A program made the translations under genes and the position numbers. Shown here piece after piece: positions 8,794 to 16,957 of a stretch of DNA of 64,000 nucleotides (positions are counted from its first letter, which is position 1; every line of letters begins with the position of its first letter). Location: the NCBI GenBank assembly GCA_014649555.1, contig BMTG01000003.1, positions 124,001 through 188,000 of the forward strand. The letters run 5' to 3'. Source of the stretch: Streptomyces globisporus (GTDB taxonomy: Bacteria > Actinomycetota > Actinomycetes > Streptomycetales > Streptomycetaceae). Below the pieces are notes generated by a model. That model saw only the letters and a list, made by a program, of their open reading frames with translations, searched no databases and was not told the origin of the DNA.

Positions 8794-10305
8794 TTACGGC
8801 GCGTTCTGCGGGGACGGGGCGGGAGCCGGGGAATCGGCGGACGCGGGGGTGTCCTGGTGCTCCGCAGCGTCCTCGGGGCTGCGCCGGCGGGGCAGCCGGA
8901 CGTCCTGGGGTACGACGGGGGTCCGGCGGATCGCGAGAGTGCCGAGGACGACGGCGAGACCCGCGAGGACGAACCCGTAGGGCGGGGTGGCCCCCATGGG
9001 GTGCGTCTCGTACACCAGGGCCGCCGAGAGCACGATCAGGACGGCGAAGAGGCGGCCGTACGGTGCGGTCGCGGCGACGACGGCCATGCCCCAGAGCAGG
9101 TACCAGGGCTGGACCATGGGTGAGAGGGCGACCAGCGCGAGCAGCGAGAGACCGAGCGCGTGGCCGGGAGTGACGGTGCCGCGCATCGCGCGGCGGCCCA
9201 GGACGAGAATCAGGCCGAGCGCGACCGCCAGGCCGAGTGTCTGGACAACGGACTTGACCGGCTCCGCGTCGACGTCCAGCAGCAGGTGGGCCAGCTCTCC
9301 CAGGCCGAGGCCGAGGTCGCTGGTGACGGAGAGCGCGGTGTGGATGTTCGCGGCGACGCCCTGGGTGGTGAGCCAGCCGAATCCGGTACCGCTGATCAGC
9401 GTGGCCCCTCCGGCGACCGCGCAGGCGACCAGGCCGGGGGCGAGGAGCCCCTTGCCCCAGCGGCGCCACTCGGGGCCCGTCGCCGCGGCGTGTACGAGGA
9501 CCCCGATGAACAGCAGCGACACGGCCGCCGGTGACTTCACCATCATGGCGAGTCCGACCAGTGCGCTGCCCGCGATCCACTGTCCCCGCAGGGCGAGGAC
9601 GAACCCGGCGAGCATCAGGCCGATCATCAGCCCGTCGTTGTGCACGCCGCCGACCACATGGATCAGCAGCAGCGGGTTGAGGGCCCCGAGCCACAGGGCG
9701 CGGCTCTCGCTGCGGCCGTGTTCGCGCGCCAGGCGGCGCAGGGACCAGACGATCAGGGCGAGCGAGGCGAGTGCGACGAGCCGCATCGCCAGGACGGCGG
9801 GGATGATCGTGGCGCCGGTGGTCCAGGCGACGGCGGCCGAGATCAGCAGGAAGAGCGGCCCGTAGGGGGCGGGGGTGTCGCGCCAGTGGTTGCCGACGCT
9901 CGCCGCGGCGTCGCCGCCGATTCCGCCGGGGTCCAGGGCGGAGGGACCGACGGTGTAGACGTCGTGCCCTTCGACGACCATCGAGCCCTGGGCGATGTAG
10001 CTGTAGACGTCGGCGCTGTAGAGAGGCGGCGCGAGCAGGAACGGAGCCGTCCACCAGGCGAGGGTGACCAGGGTGTCGCGGGCGGTGGAGGCGGTCTTGC
10101 CGTACTGCCACCAGGCCACGACGAGCACGGTCAGTCCGACGTAGGCGACGGCGGCCGCCACGGCCTTCGTGGCGGACCCGTGGTCGGTCCACCCGCCCCA
10201 GGGGTCGTGGACCGGCAGCTTTCCGGCGAACCAGCCGCCGCCGAGGATCGCCAGGGATCCCACCGCACCCAGCCGTCGGTACCCGACCGCGCTCAAAGCC
10301 CACAT
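8794..10305 (-). CDS. MptB-like polyprenol-phosphate-mannose alpha-1,6-mannosyltransferase
   Basis: 503 residues, about a dozen hydrophobic segments, typical of GT-C membrane glycosyltransferases. Family hallmarks: the first loop 'LYSADVYSYIAQGSMVVEGHDVY', with the acidic DxxxY motif that GT-C enzymes use for catalysis, then 'GNHWRDTPAPYGPLFL' and 'LIHVVGGVHNDGLMIGLMLAGF'. In mycobacteria MptB extends the mannan core of lipoglycans with polyprenyl-phosphate mannose as donor; the Streptomyces acceptor is unknown. The last 50 residues are a Pro/Ala-rich cytosolic tail. ATG at 10305. Stands apart from neighbours and is probably transcribed alone. Confidence 0.88.
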   Translation of the reverse strand: MWALSAVGYRRLGAVGSLAILGGGWFAGKLPVHDPWGGWTDHGSATKAVAAAVAYVGLTVLVVAWWQYGKTASTARDTLVTLAWWTAPFLLAPPLYSADVYSYIAQGSMVVEGHDVYTVGPSALDPGGIGGDAAASVGNHWRDTPAPYGPLFLLISAAVAWTTGATIIPAVLAMRLVALASLALIVWSLRRLAREHGRSESRALWLGALNPLLLIHVVGGVHNDGLMIGLMLAGFVLALRGQWIAGSALVGLAMMVKSPAAVSLLFIGVLVHAAATGPEWRRWGKGLLAPGLVACAVAGGATLISGTGFGWLTTQGVAANIHTALSVTSDLGLGLGELAHLLLDVDAEPVKSVVQTLGLAVALGLILVLGRRAMRGTVTPGHALGLSLLALVALSPMVQPWYLLWGMAVVAATAPYGRLFAVLIVLSAALVYETHPMGATPPYGFVLAGLAVVLGTLAIRRTPVVPQDVRLPRRRSPEDAAEHQDTPASADSPAPAPSPQNAP

Positions 10306-10403
10306 GACCGGCCAACCTATCGGACGGCCGGGACCGGCCCACAGCCACTCCCCCGGCTCCCCGGGCGCCCGAAGGGGTACAGGCGTCCGGGAGCCCGTGG
10401 CGG

Positions 10404-10820
10404 TCAGTCGGCGAGCGACTGCGTGAGCGCGGCGAGGCCGTCGACGTAGATGCCGTGGAAGAGGGCGGCGGCCTCGTCGTCACCAATCCCGTCCGGGGTG
10501 AAGGTGCCGGACCACTCGACGCGCGCCCGGTCCGATGCGGAACCTTCGCGCACGGTGATGGTGGACAGGTAGCCGGTGACGGGGAACGGGGCCCGGAGGA
10601 TGGAGTAGCTGTAGCTGCGTGCCGCGTTGTCGAAGGCTTCGAGGCGCTCGACGATGACGTCTCCCTCCTCGTTGACGAGGGTACGGACGCGGCCGCCCTC
10701 GCTCAGTTCGCTGGTCGGGATGTACGGGAGCCAGTCGGGCAGGGAGTCGAAGCCTCCGATGAGCTGCCAGACGCGGTCGGCGGGTACGGGGAGTTCGGTG
10801 GAGGCGGTGGTGCCGGCCAT
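10404..10820 (-). CDS. SRPBCC-family (START/polyketide cyclase-like) protein
   Basis: 138 residues. Begins MAGTTASTELPVPADRVWQLIGGFDSLPDW, the standard SRPBCC N-terminus with the PxxxVWxxIxxFxxxxxW pattern, continues with 'ERLEAFDNAARSYSYSIL' and ends in a long amphipathic helix (ALFHGIYVDGLAALTQSL). These proteins form a hydrophobic ligand pocket; the ligand is unknown. ATG at 10820 follows AAGGACG. It is 35 bases downstream of the aldo-keto reductase on the same strand, so probably the second gene of that operon and under the same LysR control. Confidence 0.86.
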   Translation of the reverse strand: MAGTTASTELPVPADRVWQLIGGFDSLPDWLPYIPTSELSEGGRVRTLVNEEGDVIVERLEAFDNAARSYSYSILRAPFPVTGYLSTITVREGSASDRARVEWSGTFTPDGIGDDEAAALFHGIYVDGLAALTQSLAD

Positions 10821-10855
10821 GGCGTGACGTCCTTGATGTGGTCGGTGCGGGTGGT

Positions 10856-11866
10856 TCAGGCGGTGGGGACGGGGGCGTCGGCGGAGATCAGCTTCTCCTC
10901 GCGCAGGGCCGTCCAGAAGGCCTCGGGGACCTTCTCGTCGAGGGCGGCGAGGTCTTCGGCGATGCGGCCGGGCCGGGTGGCGCCGGGGATCGCCGCCGCC
11001 GTGGCCGGGTGGGCCAGGGCGAACTGGAGCGCGGCGGCCTTGATGCCGATGCCGTGCCGCTCGGCGAGGGTCTTGACGCGCTCGACCTTGGCGACGATGG
11101 CGGCGGGGGCCTTCTGGTATTCGAAGTGCGCGCCGCCCGCGAGGATGCCGGAGCTGTACGGTCCGCCGACGACGAGGTCGACGTCGTGCTCGGCCGCCGC
11201 CGGGAGGAGCCGCTGGAGGGCGCGGTCGTGGTCCAGGAGGGTGTAGCGGCCGGCGAGGAGGAACGCGTCGGGGCGCGGTTCGTCGAGGTCGAGGGTGAGT
11301 TCGAGCGGCTCGACCTTGTTGACGCCGAGACCCCAGGCCTTGATGACGCCTTCCTCGCGCAGCCGGGTCAGCACCCGGAAGGCGCCGGTGCGTGCGCTCT
11401 CGTAGGCCGCGAGCCACTCGTCGCCGTAGAAGTCCTGGGCGACGTCGTGGACCCAGACGATGTCCAGGCGGTCGGTGCGCAGTCGCTTCAGGCTGTCCTC
11501 GATGGAGCGCAGGGTGGCGTCAGCGCTGTAGTCGTTGATCATCTTGTTGGGGCGGCCGTGCTCGAAGAGCCCGCCCTTCTCACCGAGGTCGCGGGCGGCG
11601 GGGTCCTCGGTCTCGTCCAGGACGACCCGGCCGACCTTGGTCGAGAGGACGTAGGCGTCGCGCGGGTGCTGGGCGAGGACGTCGCCGAGCCGGATCTCGG
11701 AGAGGCCGGCGCCGTAGAAGGGGGCGGTGTCGAAGTAGCGGATGCCCTGGTCCCAGGCGGCCTGCACGGTGGCGGCGGCCTCGTCGTCGGGGATCGCCCG
11801 GAACATGTTGCCGAGCGGTGCGGTGCCGAAGCCGAGACGGCCGGGGAGGAGGTGGCTGATGCTCAC
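10856..11866 (-). CDS. aldo/keto reductase
   Basis: 336 residues of (beta/alpha)8 type. The catalytic set is visible: Asp and Tyr in 'IRYFDTAPFYGAGLSEIRLG', Lys in 'YVLSTKVGRV', His in 'DIVWVHDV', and the C-terminal NADPH loop 'AIPGATRPGRIAEDL'. It resembles the D-threo-aldose/L-fucose dehydrogenase branch (AKR15-like) more than the classical small reductases; NAD(P)H-linked aldose or aldehyde oxidoreduction is the likely chemistry. Transcribed away from a LysR gene with a palindrome between them, so it is probably the LysR target, together with the SRPBCC gene downstream. Confidence 0.9.
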   Translation of the reverse strand: MSISHLLPGRLGFGTAPLGNMFRAIPDDEAAATVQAAWDQGIRYFDTAPFYGAGLSEIRLGDVLAQHPRDAYVLSTKVGRVVLDETEDPAARDLGEKGGLFEHGRPNKMINDYSADATLRSIEDSLKRLRTDRLDIVWVHDVAQDFYGDEWLAAYESARTGAFRVLTRLREEGVIKAWGLGVNKVEPLELTLDLDEPRPDAFLLAGRYTLLDHDRALQRLLPAAAEHDVDLVVGGPYSSGILAGGAHFEYQKAPAAIVAKVERVKTLAERHGIGIKAAALQFALAHPATAAAIPGATRPGRIAEDLAALDEKVPEAFWTALREEKLISADAPVPTA

Positions 11867-11980
11867 GTGTGCGTCCTTGAGGAAGAAGGAAGATCCGACC
11901 GTTCACGTGCCTTCCGCCCGGATATATCCGGTTGAGCACGCTCTGTCGGCCTTACGTATTCGAGGTTAGGATCGAGCGTT

Positions 11981-12018
11981 GAGACTGTCCAAGACTTGTT
12001 TGGGCTGACTTGAGTCTC
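11981..12018. promoter_or_regulatory. putative LysR-type operator between the aldo-keto reductase and LysR genes
   Basis: GAGACT at 11981-11986 is mirrored by AGTCTC at 12013-12018, and inside this dyad lies the smaller palindrome CAAGACTTG (11990-11998). The site sits in the 175-base divergent gap, 24 bases before the likely LysR start, as expected for an autoregulatory LysR binding site. Seen directly; the function is inferred from position. Confidence 0.55.
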
Positions 12019-12041
12019 CGATGGTCTTACGAGGACGTGAC

Positions 12042-12938
12042 ATGCTCGATCTCCGCCAGCTCCGCTATTTCGTCGCCGTCGCCGAGACGGAACACGTCGG
12101 CCGCGCCGCCGAGCAGCTCCACATCTCTCAGTCGCCGCTCAGCCGGCAGATCGCCCAGCTGGAGAAGGAGCTCGGCCTGGTCCTGTTCGAGCGGGACCGG
12201 CAGCGGATCCGCCTGACGTCCGACGGCCGGGTCTTCCTCACCGAGGCCCGGGCCCTGCTGACCCACGCCGGCCGGCTGGAGAACCTGGGGCGCCGGCTCG
12301 GGCGGGGCGAGGAGGGCGGGCTCTGCGTCGGCTACGTACCGGACGCCATGCACACCGGGCTCCTGCCCGCCGCACTGCGCACGCTGCGCCTGGAGCGGCC
12401 GGGCATCCATGTGGCGCTCTACGGGCAGCCGAGCGCCGAGCAGTTCGAGGGGCTGCGGCAGCGCAGCCTGGACATCGCCCTGGTCCAGGAGCCTCCGGCC
12501 GAGGACGACCCGGATCTGCGCTCGGCGCTGCTGCTGGAGGACCCGCTGCTTCTCGTGCTGCCCTCCGGTCATCCGCTGGCGGAGAAGGGGGACCTCGTGC
12601 CGGAGGATCTGGACGGGCAGCCGTGGATCGCGGTGGAGAGCAGCCGCGATCCGAGTTGGCGCGACGCGTTCGTCGCCTCGTGCGTGGCGGCGGGCTTCAC
12701 GCCGGACATCACGCTGGACGCCGCCGAACCCCTCACCGCGCTGGGGCTCGTCGCCTCCGGCTTCGGTCTGGCGCTGGTGCAGCGGAGCATGGTGCGGGGC
12801 ACGGCGCCCGGCGTGGCCGTCCGTGAGCTTCCGTGGCACAGCGGGTCCGCACGTCTGTGGGCGGCCTGGCACCGCGTCGATCTGCGGCCCGTGGTGGGGG
12901 CGTTCCGCGCCACGGTGCTGGGTGCCGCGCCCGCGTAA
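12042..12938 (+). CDS. LysR-family transcriptional regulator
   Basis: 298 residues from the ATG at 12042 (MLDLRQLRYFVAVAETEHVG); an in-frame ATG seven codons earlier is possible but departs from the family start. The N-terminal winged HTH (about 1-60: 'AAEQLHISQSPLSRQIAQLE' with the usual 'LFERDRQRIRLT' wing) is followed by a periplasmic-binding-like effector domain (about 90-290). It belongs to the group with N-terminal MLDLRQLRYF that controls aromatic or xenobiotic metabolism genes, although its ligand is unknown. It is divergent from the aldo-keto reductase and likely represses or activates it through the palindrome at 11981-12018. Confidence 0.93.
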   Translation: MLDLRQLRYFVAVAETEHVGRAAEQLHISQSPLSRQIAQLEKELGLVLFERDRQRIRLTSDGRVFLTEARALLTHAGRLENLGRRLGRGEEGGLCVGYVPDAMHTGLLPAALRTLRLERPGIHVALYGQPSAEQFEGLRQRSLDIALVQEPPAEDDPDLRSALLLEDPLLLVLPSGHPLAEKGDLVPEDLDGQPWIAVESSRDPSWRDAFVASCVAAGFTPDITLDAAEPLTALGLVASGFGLALVQRSMVRGTAPGVAVRELPWHSGSARLWAAWHRVDLRPVVGAFRATVLGAAPA

Positions 12939-12986
12939 ACCGGTTGGCGCGAGCCGAGGGGCGTGCCAGGCTTCAGCCCGTACCCA

Positions 12987-13062
12987 AGGGGCGTAGCTCA
13001 GCGGCCAGAGCGGCGGTCTCCAAAACCGTATGTCGCAGGTTCGATTCCTGCCGCCCCTGCCA
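12987..13062 (+). tRNA. tRNA-Trp (CCA anticodon)
   Basis: Complete cloverleaf. Acceptor arms AGGGGCG (12987-12993) and CGCCCCT (13052-13058), discriminator G13059 and encoded CCA at 13060-13062. D arm contains TAGCTCAG; anticodon stem GCGGT/ACCGT encloses loop CTCCAAA, so the anticodon is CCA at 13020-13022; T arm is GCAGG-TTCGATT-CCTGC. Tryptophan identity follows from the CCA anticodon. No adjacent integrase or 3'-end duplication is seen. Confidence 0.97.
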
Positions 13063-13079
13063 TCACCACCCGGCCTTCG

Positions 13080-13349
13080 TCAGCGCACGTCGCCACGCCA
13101 GTCCCACTGGTGGCTGTCCGGCGACCGCGGCCCGTACTCGGCGCGTCCGCCGGGCCCGTAGGCGCCGATCTCGGTGACCAGCCCGACGCCGTCGCGCAGA
13201 TCCGCCTCACCCCAGCCGGTGACGTCCAGCAGCAGCCCGTCGAGCGGGCCGCCCACCAGCTCGCGGTAGTCGTGCCCCGGCCTCGGTCCCGGGCGGGGGT
13301 CGTCGTGGTCGGTGCCGTACACCCGTCGCTGCCTCATCAGCTCGTCCAT
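13080..13349 (-). CDS. conserved hypothetical protein
   Basis: 89 residues from the ATG at 13349 (MDELMRQRRVYGTDHDDPRP). Charged, with 'GHDYRELVGGPLDGLLLDVTGW' centrally and a C-terminal 'GPRSPDSHQWDWRGDVR'. A longer in-frame extension to 13523 overlaps the divergent DinB-like gene and is Arg/Pro-rich, so was not used. No motif recognised. It ends 18 bases from the tRNA-Trp gene, which is on the other strand. Confidence 0.65.
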   Translation of the reverse strand: MDELMRQRRVYGTDHDDPRPGPRPGHDYRELVGGPLDGLLLDVTGWGEADLRDGVGLVTEIGAYGPGGRAEYGPRSPDSHQWDWRGDVR

Positions 13350-13510
13350 GCGGGCAGCATCCCACCGAGCACTGACAACGGCTCGGTACGAGGGTCCATC
13401 CGGCCACCGTCCGGCGGCGGACCGCGGGGTGCCGGGCCGTCCGGCCGAGCCCGCGGGCGGCCGCCGGAAATCGGCGCGCGCCCGCCCGTCGGCTGTGGCA
13501 CGCTCCACCG

Positions 13511-14131
13511 GTGACCATCCCACCGCGCCTGATCCCCCTGCTGGAGCAGTTCGACTTCGCCTGCGAGCGGCTCCTCGCCCGCCTGGCCGGTCCCGTCATG
13601 GACAGCGGCAACGGCGTCGACATCGGCGTCCCTCCGCTCGGCGACGACGAGTACCTCTGGGAACCGGTGCCCGACTGCTGGTCCGTACGCCGTCGCGGCG
13701 ACGGGCCCGGGGCGCGGGCGACCGCTCTGGCCGGGGCCGGTGACTGGGGACGGGACACGGCGGACTCCCCGCATCCGTTTCCCCCGCCGTTCACCACCAT
13801 CGCGTGGCGTCTGAGCCATCTCTCCGAGATGCTCGCCCTCCGCGCCGACCACACCCACGGCGGCAGGACGCTCACCCGCGAGGACTGCCGCACGCCGGGG
13901 GACGCCTCCGGGGCGGTGGCCGCCTTCGAGACCTCTTCCGCCGCCTGGCGCGAGGCCCTGCTCACCGCGGACGACACGGCCCTGGACACCGTCGGGTACA
14001 GCACGTATCCGAACGGCAGCGACGCCGAGGATCTCTTTGTCGACATCATCTGGTGGGTCAACCAGGAGGTGCTGCACCACGGCGCCGAGATCGCCCTGCT
14101 CCGCGATCTGTACCGGGCCCGTCCGTCCTGA
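13511..14131 (+). CDS. DinB-superfamily protein
   Basis: 206 residues from a GTG at 13511. It has the four-helix bundle layout of DinB_2/MDMPI-like proteins: 'LIPLLEQFDFACERLLARL', then the metal-ligand helix 'WRLSHLSEMLALRADH', and near the C-terminus 'WWVNQEVLHHGAEIALLRDLY' with the second histidine pair. Such proteins are metal-binding, and some act as mycothiol- or bacillithiol-dependent transferases; in actinobacteria mycothiol is the natural thiol. Activity is not provable here. Divergent from the hypothetical gene at 13080. Confidence 0.85.
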   Translation: MTIPPRLIPLLEQFDFACERLLARLAGPVMDSGNGVDIGVPPLGDDEYLWEPVPDCWSVRRRGDGPGARATALAGAGDWGRDTADSPHPFPPPFTTIAWRLSHLSEMLALRADHTHGGRTLTREDCRTPGDASGAVAAFETSSAAWREALLTADDTALDTVGYSTYPNGSDAEDLFVDIIWWVNQEVLHHGAEIALLRDLYRARPS

Positions 14132-14231
14132 GAGCGCCCCTACGGCCGGGGAGCCCGCCGGGATCGCCGCAGTCGCCGCTCAGGGTGGCCAGCCATATGA
14201 TTCAGGGACTTATCGCACCGCGGAGCGGCAC

Positions 14232-15065
14232 ATGAACCGGCGTCGGACTCCCCGCTCAGCCAGCGCCGAGGACCTGCTCAACACCTTGCAGGACCTCACC
14301 GCGCGTGCTCGGCGCGAGGTCGAGCTCCACCAGGCCAGGGTGGAACTCGCGCAGGCCCTCCAGCGCGAGATGCTTCCGGCGGCCCTGCCCACCCTCCCCG
14401 GTCTGCAGTCCGCGGCCCGCTACGCACCGGCCCGCCACGGCCTGGACATCGGCGGCGACTGGTACGACGGTTTCCCCTTGGCGGACGGGGCGCTCGGCTT
14501 CGCCATCGGCGACGTACAGGGTCATGACGTCGAGGCGGCCGCCTTCATGGGGCAGGTCCGGATCGCGATGCGGGCCATCGCGGGCACGGCGTCCGATCCG
14601 GGCGAGATCCTGGGCCGGACGAACGATCTGCTGGTCTCCGTGGACTCGGGGCTCTTCGCGACCTGTACGTTCCTGCGGCTGGACCCGACGACCTGGGAGC
14701 TGCACAGCGCCCGGGCCGGGCATGTGGCGTCCGTGTGGGCCACCACGGGGGGCCGGTCCGGCGTCACGGAGGACCCGGGCGGCATGCCGCTGGGCATCGA
14801 GCCCGGCGAGGGCTATCCCGTCACCCGGCGGACCCTCGACTGCGACGGGGCGATCGTGCTGCTCACCGACGGCGTCGTCGAGGGGCCGTCTCTGCTGATC
14901 GAGGAGGGTCTGGAGCGGGTCCGGCAGCTGGTGGCCGCGCGCGCCGGGGCGAAAGCGGCGCAGCTGGCCGACGAGGTCCTGGGCGCGACCGAGATGACGG
15001 GCCACGAGGACGACGCCGCCGTCCTGGTCCTGCGGCATGCCGCCGCCCGCCGCGGAGCCCGGTGA
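14232..15065 (+). CDS. PP2C-type (SpoIIE-like) serine/threonine phosphatase
   Basis: 277 residues. A short helical leader with 'ELAQALQREMLPAALP' precedes a SpoIIE/RsbU-type PP2C domain showing the metal-binding motifs 'DIGGDWYDG', 'IGDVQGHDVEAAAFMGQVR', 'LLTDGVVEG' and 'GHEDDAAVLVLR'. These phosphatases dephosphorylate anti-anti-sigma factors in partner-switching pathways. Unlike most Streptomyces members it lacks its own PAS/GAF/MASE1 sensor. The next gene, 54 bases away on the same strand, encodes a free MASE1 membrane domain, so the pair may work as one sensor-phosphatase. ATG at 14232. Confidence 0.92.
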   Translation: MNRRRTPRSASAEDLLNTLQDLTARARREVELHQARVELAQALQREMLPAALPTLPGLQSAARYAPARHGLDIGGDWYDGFPLADGALGFAIGDVQGHDVEAAAFMGQVRIAMRAIAGTASDPGEILGRTNDLLVSVDSGLFATCTFLRLDPTTWELHSARAGHVASVWATTGGRSGVTEDPGGMPLGIEPGEGYPVTRRTLDCDGAIVLLTDGVVEGPSLLIEEGLERVRQLVAARAGAKAAQLADEVLGATEMTGHEDDAAVLVLRHAAARRGAR

Positions 15066-15119
15066 CGCCGGACCGTACCGCGCGTGTCACCTGCCGACTC
15101 CCACCGCGGTCGGTGTCTG

Positions 15120-16154
15120 ATGAGTGGTGTGATCCGCAGCAAGGAAGCCAGACGTCGGGCCGTGTACGTGGCGCAGGTCCTCGGCGTGGCCGGCGCCTAC
15201 TACCTGGCGGGGCGGCTCGGGCTGATGCGCCAGGTCGTCATCGACGGCGCGGTCGTCACCCCACTGTGGCCGCCCACCGGTATCGCCCTGGCCGCGCTGC
15301 TGTGCCTCGGCGTCCGCGTCTGGCCGGGCATCGCGCTGGGCACGCTGGTGACGGTCACCGAGATCGGCGACGCGTTCACGGTGAGCCGCCTGGCCATCAT
15401 GCTCGGCAACACGGTCGCCCCGCTGGCCGCGTACGCCCTGCTGCGAAGGGTCGGCTTCCGCAACGAGCTGGCCCGGCTGCGGGACGGGGTCTGCCTGGTC
15501 TTCCTCGGCGCGTTCGCGGGGATGCTGATCAGCGCCACCATCGGCAGTTTCACACTGCTGCTCGACGACAAGGTTCCGCCGGGCCGGTTCTGGCTGGTCT
15601 GGGCGTCCTGGTGGGCGGGGGACGCGATGGGCGTCCTGGTGGTCACCCCCGTCCTGCTCGTCCTGCGCGGGGCACGGTGGCCCCGCAGGCGCGACCGCTG
15701 GCTGGAGGCGTCGGTTCTCGCGGCCGTCGTGGTCTCGGTGTCGCTGATCGCGACGCGCAGCTCGCTGTCGATGATCTACGTGGTGTTCCCGGTGATCATC
15801 TGGTCGGCCCTGCGCTTCCAGCTGCCGGGCAGCGCGCCGTGCGCCCTGGTCGTCTCGGTGCTCGCCATTCTCGCCGGTACGGACGCGCTGGGACCGTTCG
15901 CCGGGCACAGCCTGATGGAGATCATGGCCAATCTGTCACTGCTCAACGGCTGCGTCGCGCTCACCGCGCTGCTGCTCGGGGCGATCGTCGCGGAGCACAG
16001 GAACATCCGCCGGGAGACGGAGTACGCCGTCGAGGAGCTGGAGGCCCTGGTGGAGCAGCTCGCGCCGCTGTCGGGACCGGACCCGGGACGCTACGAGGAC
16101 AGACCGCGACGGCACGGCCCGCTCGACGGCGGCCCGCACCCGGATGACCCGTGA
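15120..16154 (+). CDS. MASE1-domain integral membrane sensor without output domain
   Basis: 344 residues, eight or so hydrophobic spans covering 15-305. The MASE1 signature 'LWPPTGIALAALLCLGVRVWPGIALGTLV' is clear near residues 48-78, with 'NTVAPLAAYALLRR' and 'WASWWAGDAMGVLVVTPVLL' further on. MASE1 normally feeds a fused kinase, cyclase or SpoIIE domain. Here the protein stops after a short coiled-coil (RRETEYAVEELEALVEQLAP) and a disordered 30-residue tail, so no output domain remains. ATG at 15120. Its likely partner is the PP2C phosphatase encoded immediately upstream. Confidence 0.86.
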   Translation: MSGVIRSKEARRRAVYVAQVLGVAGAYYLAGRLGLMRQVVIDGAVVTPLWPPTGIALAALLCLGVRVWPGIALGTLVTVTEIGDAFTVSRLAIMLGNTVAPLAAYALLRRVGFRNELARLRDGVCLVFLGAFAGMLISATIGSFTLLLDDKVPPGRFWLVWASWWAGDAMGVLVVTPVLLVLRGARWPRRRDRWLEASVLAAVVVSVSLIATRSSLSMIYVVFPVIIWSALRFQLPGSAPCALVVSVLAILAGTDALGPFAGHSLMEIMANLSLLNGCVALTALLLGAIVAEHRNIRRETEYAVEELEALVEQLAPLSGPDPGRYEDRPRRHGPLDGGPHPDDP

Positions 16155-16214
16155 CGCGGACGGCTGTCCCGTAACCCGCACGGCCGTATCGGACCCCGGG
16201 GAGGGTGAGGCCGG

Positions 16215-16313
16215 TCAGTACGGCAGGGGGCGGCCGGACGGGGTGCGCAGATCGAGCGGCGGCGGCCCCGAAGGGGGCGGGGGACGACGGACGACAACTC
16301 GGATGCGGCCCAT
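16215..16313 (-). CDS. small ORF with strong ribosome binding site
   Basis: 32 residues, read leftwards from ATG 16313 to TGA 16215, beginning MGRIRVVVRRPPPPSGPPPL and ending in a Pro/Arg-rich tail. GGAGGAGG lies about 7 bases ahead of the start, which is why it is listed; the peptide itself matches nothing I know. It could equally be a chance frame in Pro-coding GC-rich DNA. Confidence 0.4.
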   Translation of the reverse strand: MGRIRVVVRRPPPPSGPPPLDLRTPSGRPLPY

Positions 16314-16486
16314 TGCCACCACCTCCTCCTGGTAAACCGGTATGTGCCCAGTCGGCGCGGCTTCACACTTCCCGCGCTCCCCCGGGTCCGTCGGCCGGGT
16401 CCTCGCCGTGTCCCGGCGCGGATGCGGGCAGGGCCCGGTGCGGTGACCCTGGACGTGTGGGGGCGAAGAGTCGACGAGGAGGACGC

Positions 16487-16681
16487 ATGTCCGCGATGGA
16501 CAAGATCAAGAAGATGCTCAAGGGCCACGAGGACCAGGCCGGCAAGGGTGTCGACAAGGCAGGCGACATGGTCGACGACCGTACGCAGGGCAAGTACAAG
16601 GGCCACGTCGACACCGCCCAGGACAAGCTCAAGCAGCAGCTGGGCACGGACCGCGACCAGGACGGGCCGCCCCGTGCCTGA
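16487..16681 (+). CDS. MT0933-type (Rv0909-like) putative antitoxin
   Basis: 64 residues: MSAMDKIKKMLKGHEDQAGK, then GVDKAGDMVDDRTQGKYKGH and VDTAQDKLKQQLGT. The 'KVDKAGDxVDxxTxGKYxxxVD' pattern marks the small helical family typed by Rv0909/MT0933, annotated as antitoxins. These are highly charged and resemble CsbD stress proteins. In mycobacteria a toxin lies adjacent; here neither neighbour is a toxin candidate, so it may be an orphan or have another stress role. The GACGAGGAGG box directly precedes the ATG at 16487. Confidence 0.8.
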   Translation: MSAMDKIKKMLKGHEDQAGKGVDKAGDMVDDRTQGKYKGHVDTAQDKLKQQLGTDRDQDGPPRA

Positions 16682-16730
16682 GTCGGTCCACCGGTGACCG
16701 GGCGGCCGACGCCCGGCCGCCTCCCTTCCC

Positions 16731-16780
16731 GCGCACCGGTCTGTGTCACGGATCACCTTCCGTGACACAGACCGGTGCGC
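16731..16780. terminator. long perfect inverted repeat (21-bp arms)
   Basis: Arms at 16731-16751 and 16760-16780 are exact reverse complements (GCGCACCGGTCTGTGTCACG plus one G) with an 8-base loop. It follows the antitoxin-like gene and precedes the sigma-CAP gene, so is most simply a strong intrinsic terminator, without a T-tract as is usual in Streptomyces. Confidence 0.75.
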
Positions 16781-16957
16781 GGAGCGTGCCGGGGCCGCTG
16801 CGCACGGTCCCGCCACAGGCCCGCCGGGGCCGGGCGGCGGAGCTTCGCGGCAAAGGTTTCCGGGGTTGTCCGCCGGATTCTTGTTATCGTCCCGGCCTCA
16901 CCCCATCTCCCGAGTGTGGGAAGTGACAGCACCGGACCCCGGAAGAGTGAGCACAGC

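Noticed and set aside
12987..13062. tRNA-Trp as the attachment site of the integrase at 49.6 kb
   Set aside because: It is 36 kb away and no copy of its 3' end was found near the integrase.
16487..16681. A toxin gene next to the antitoxin-like gene
   Set aside because: Neighbours are a MASE1 protein and a sigma-CAP fusion; no toxin-sized partner with known motifs was found.
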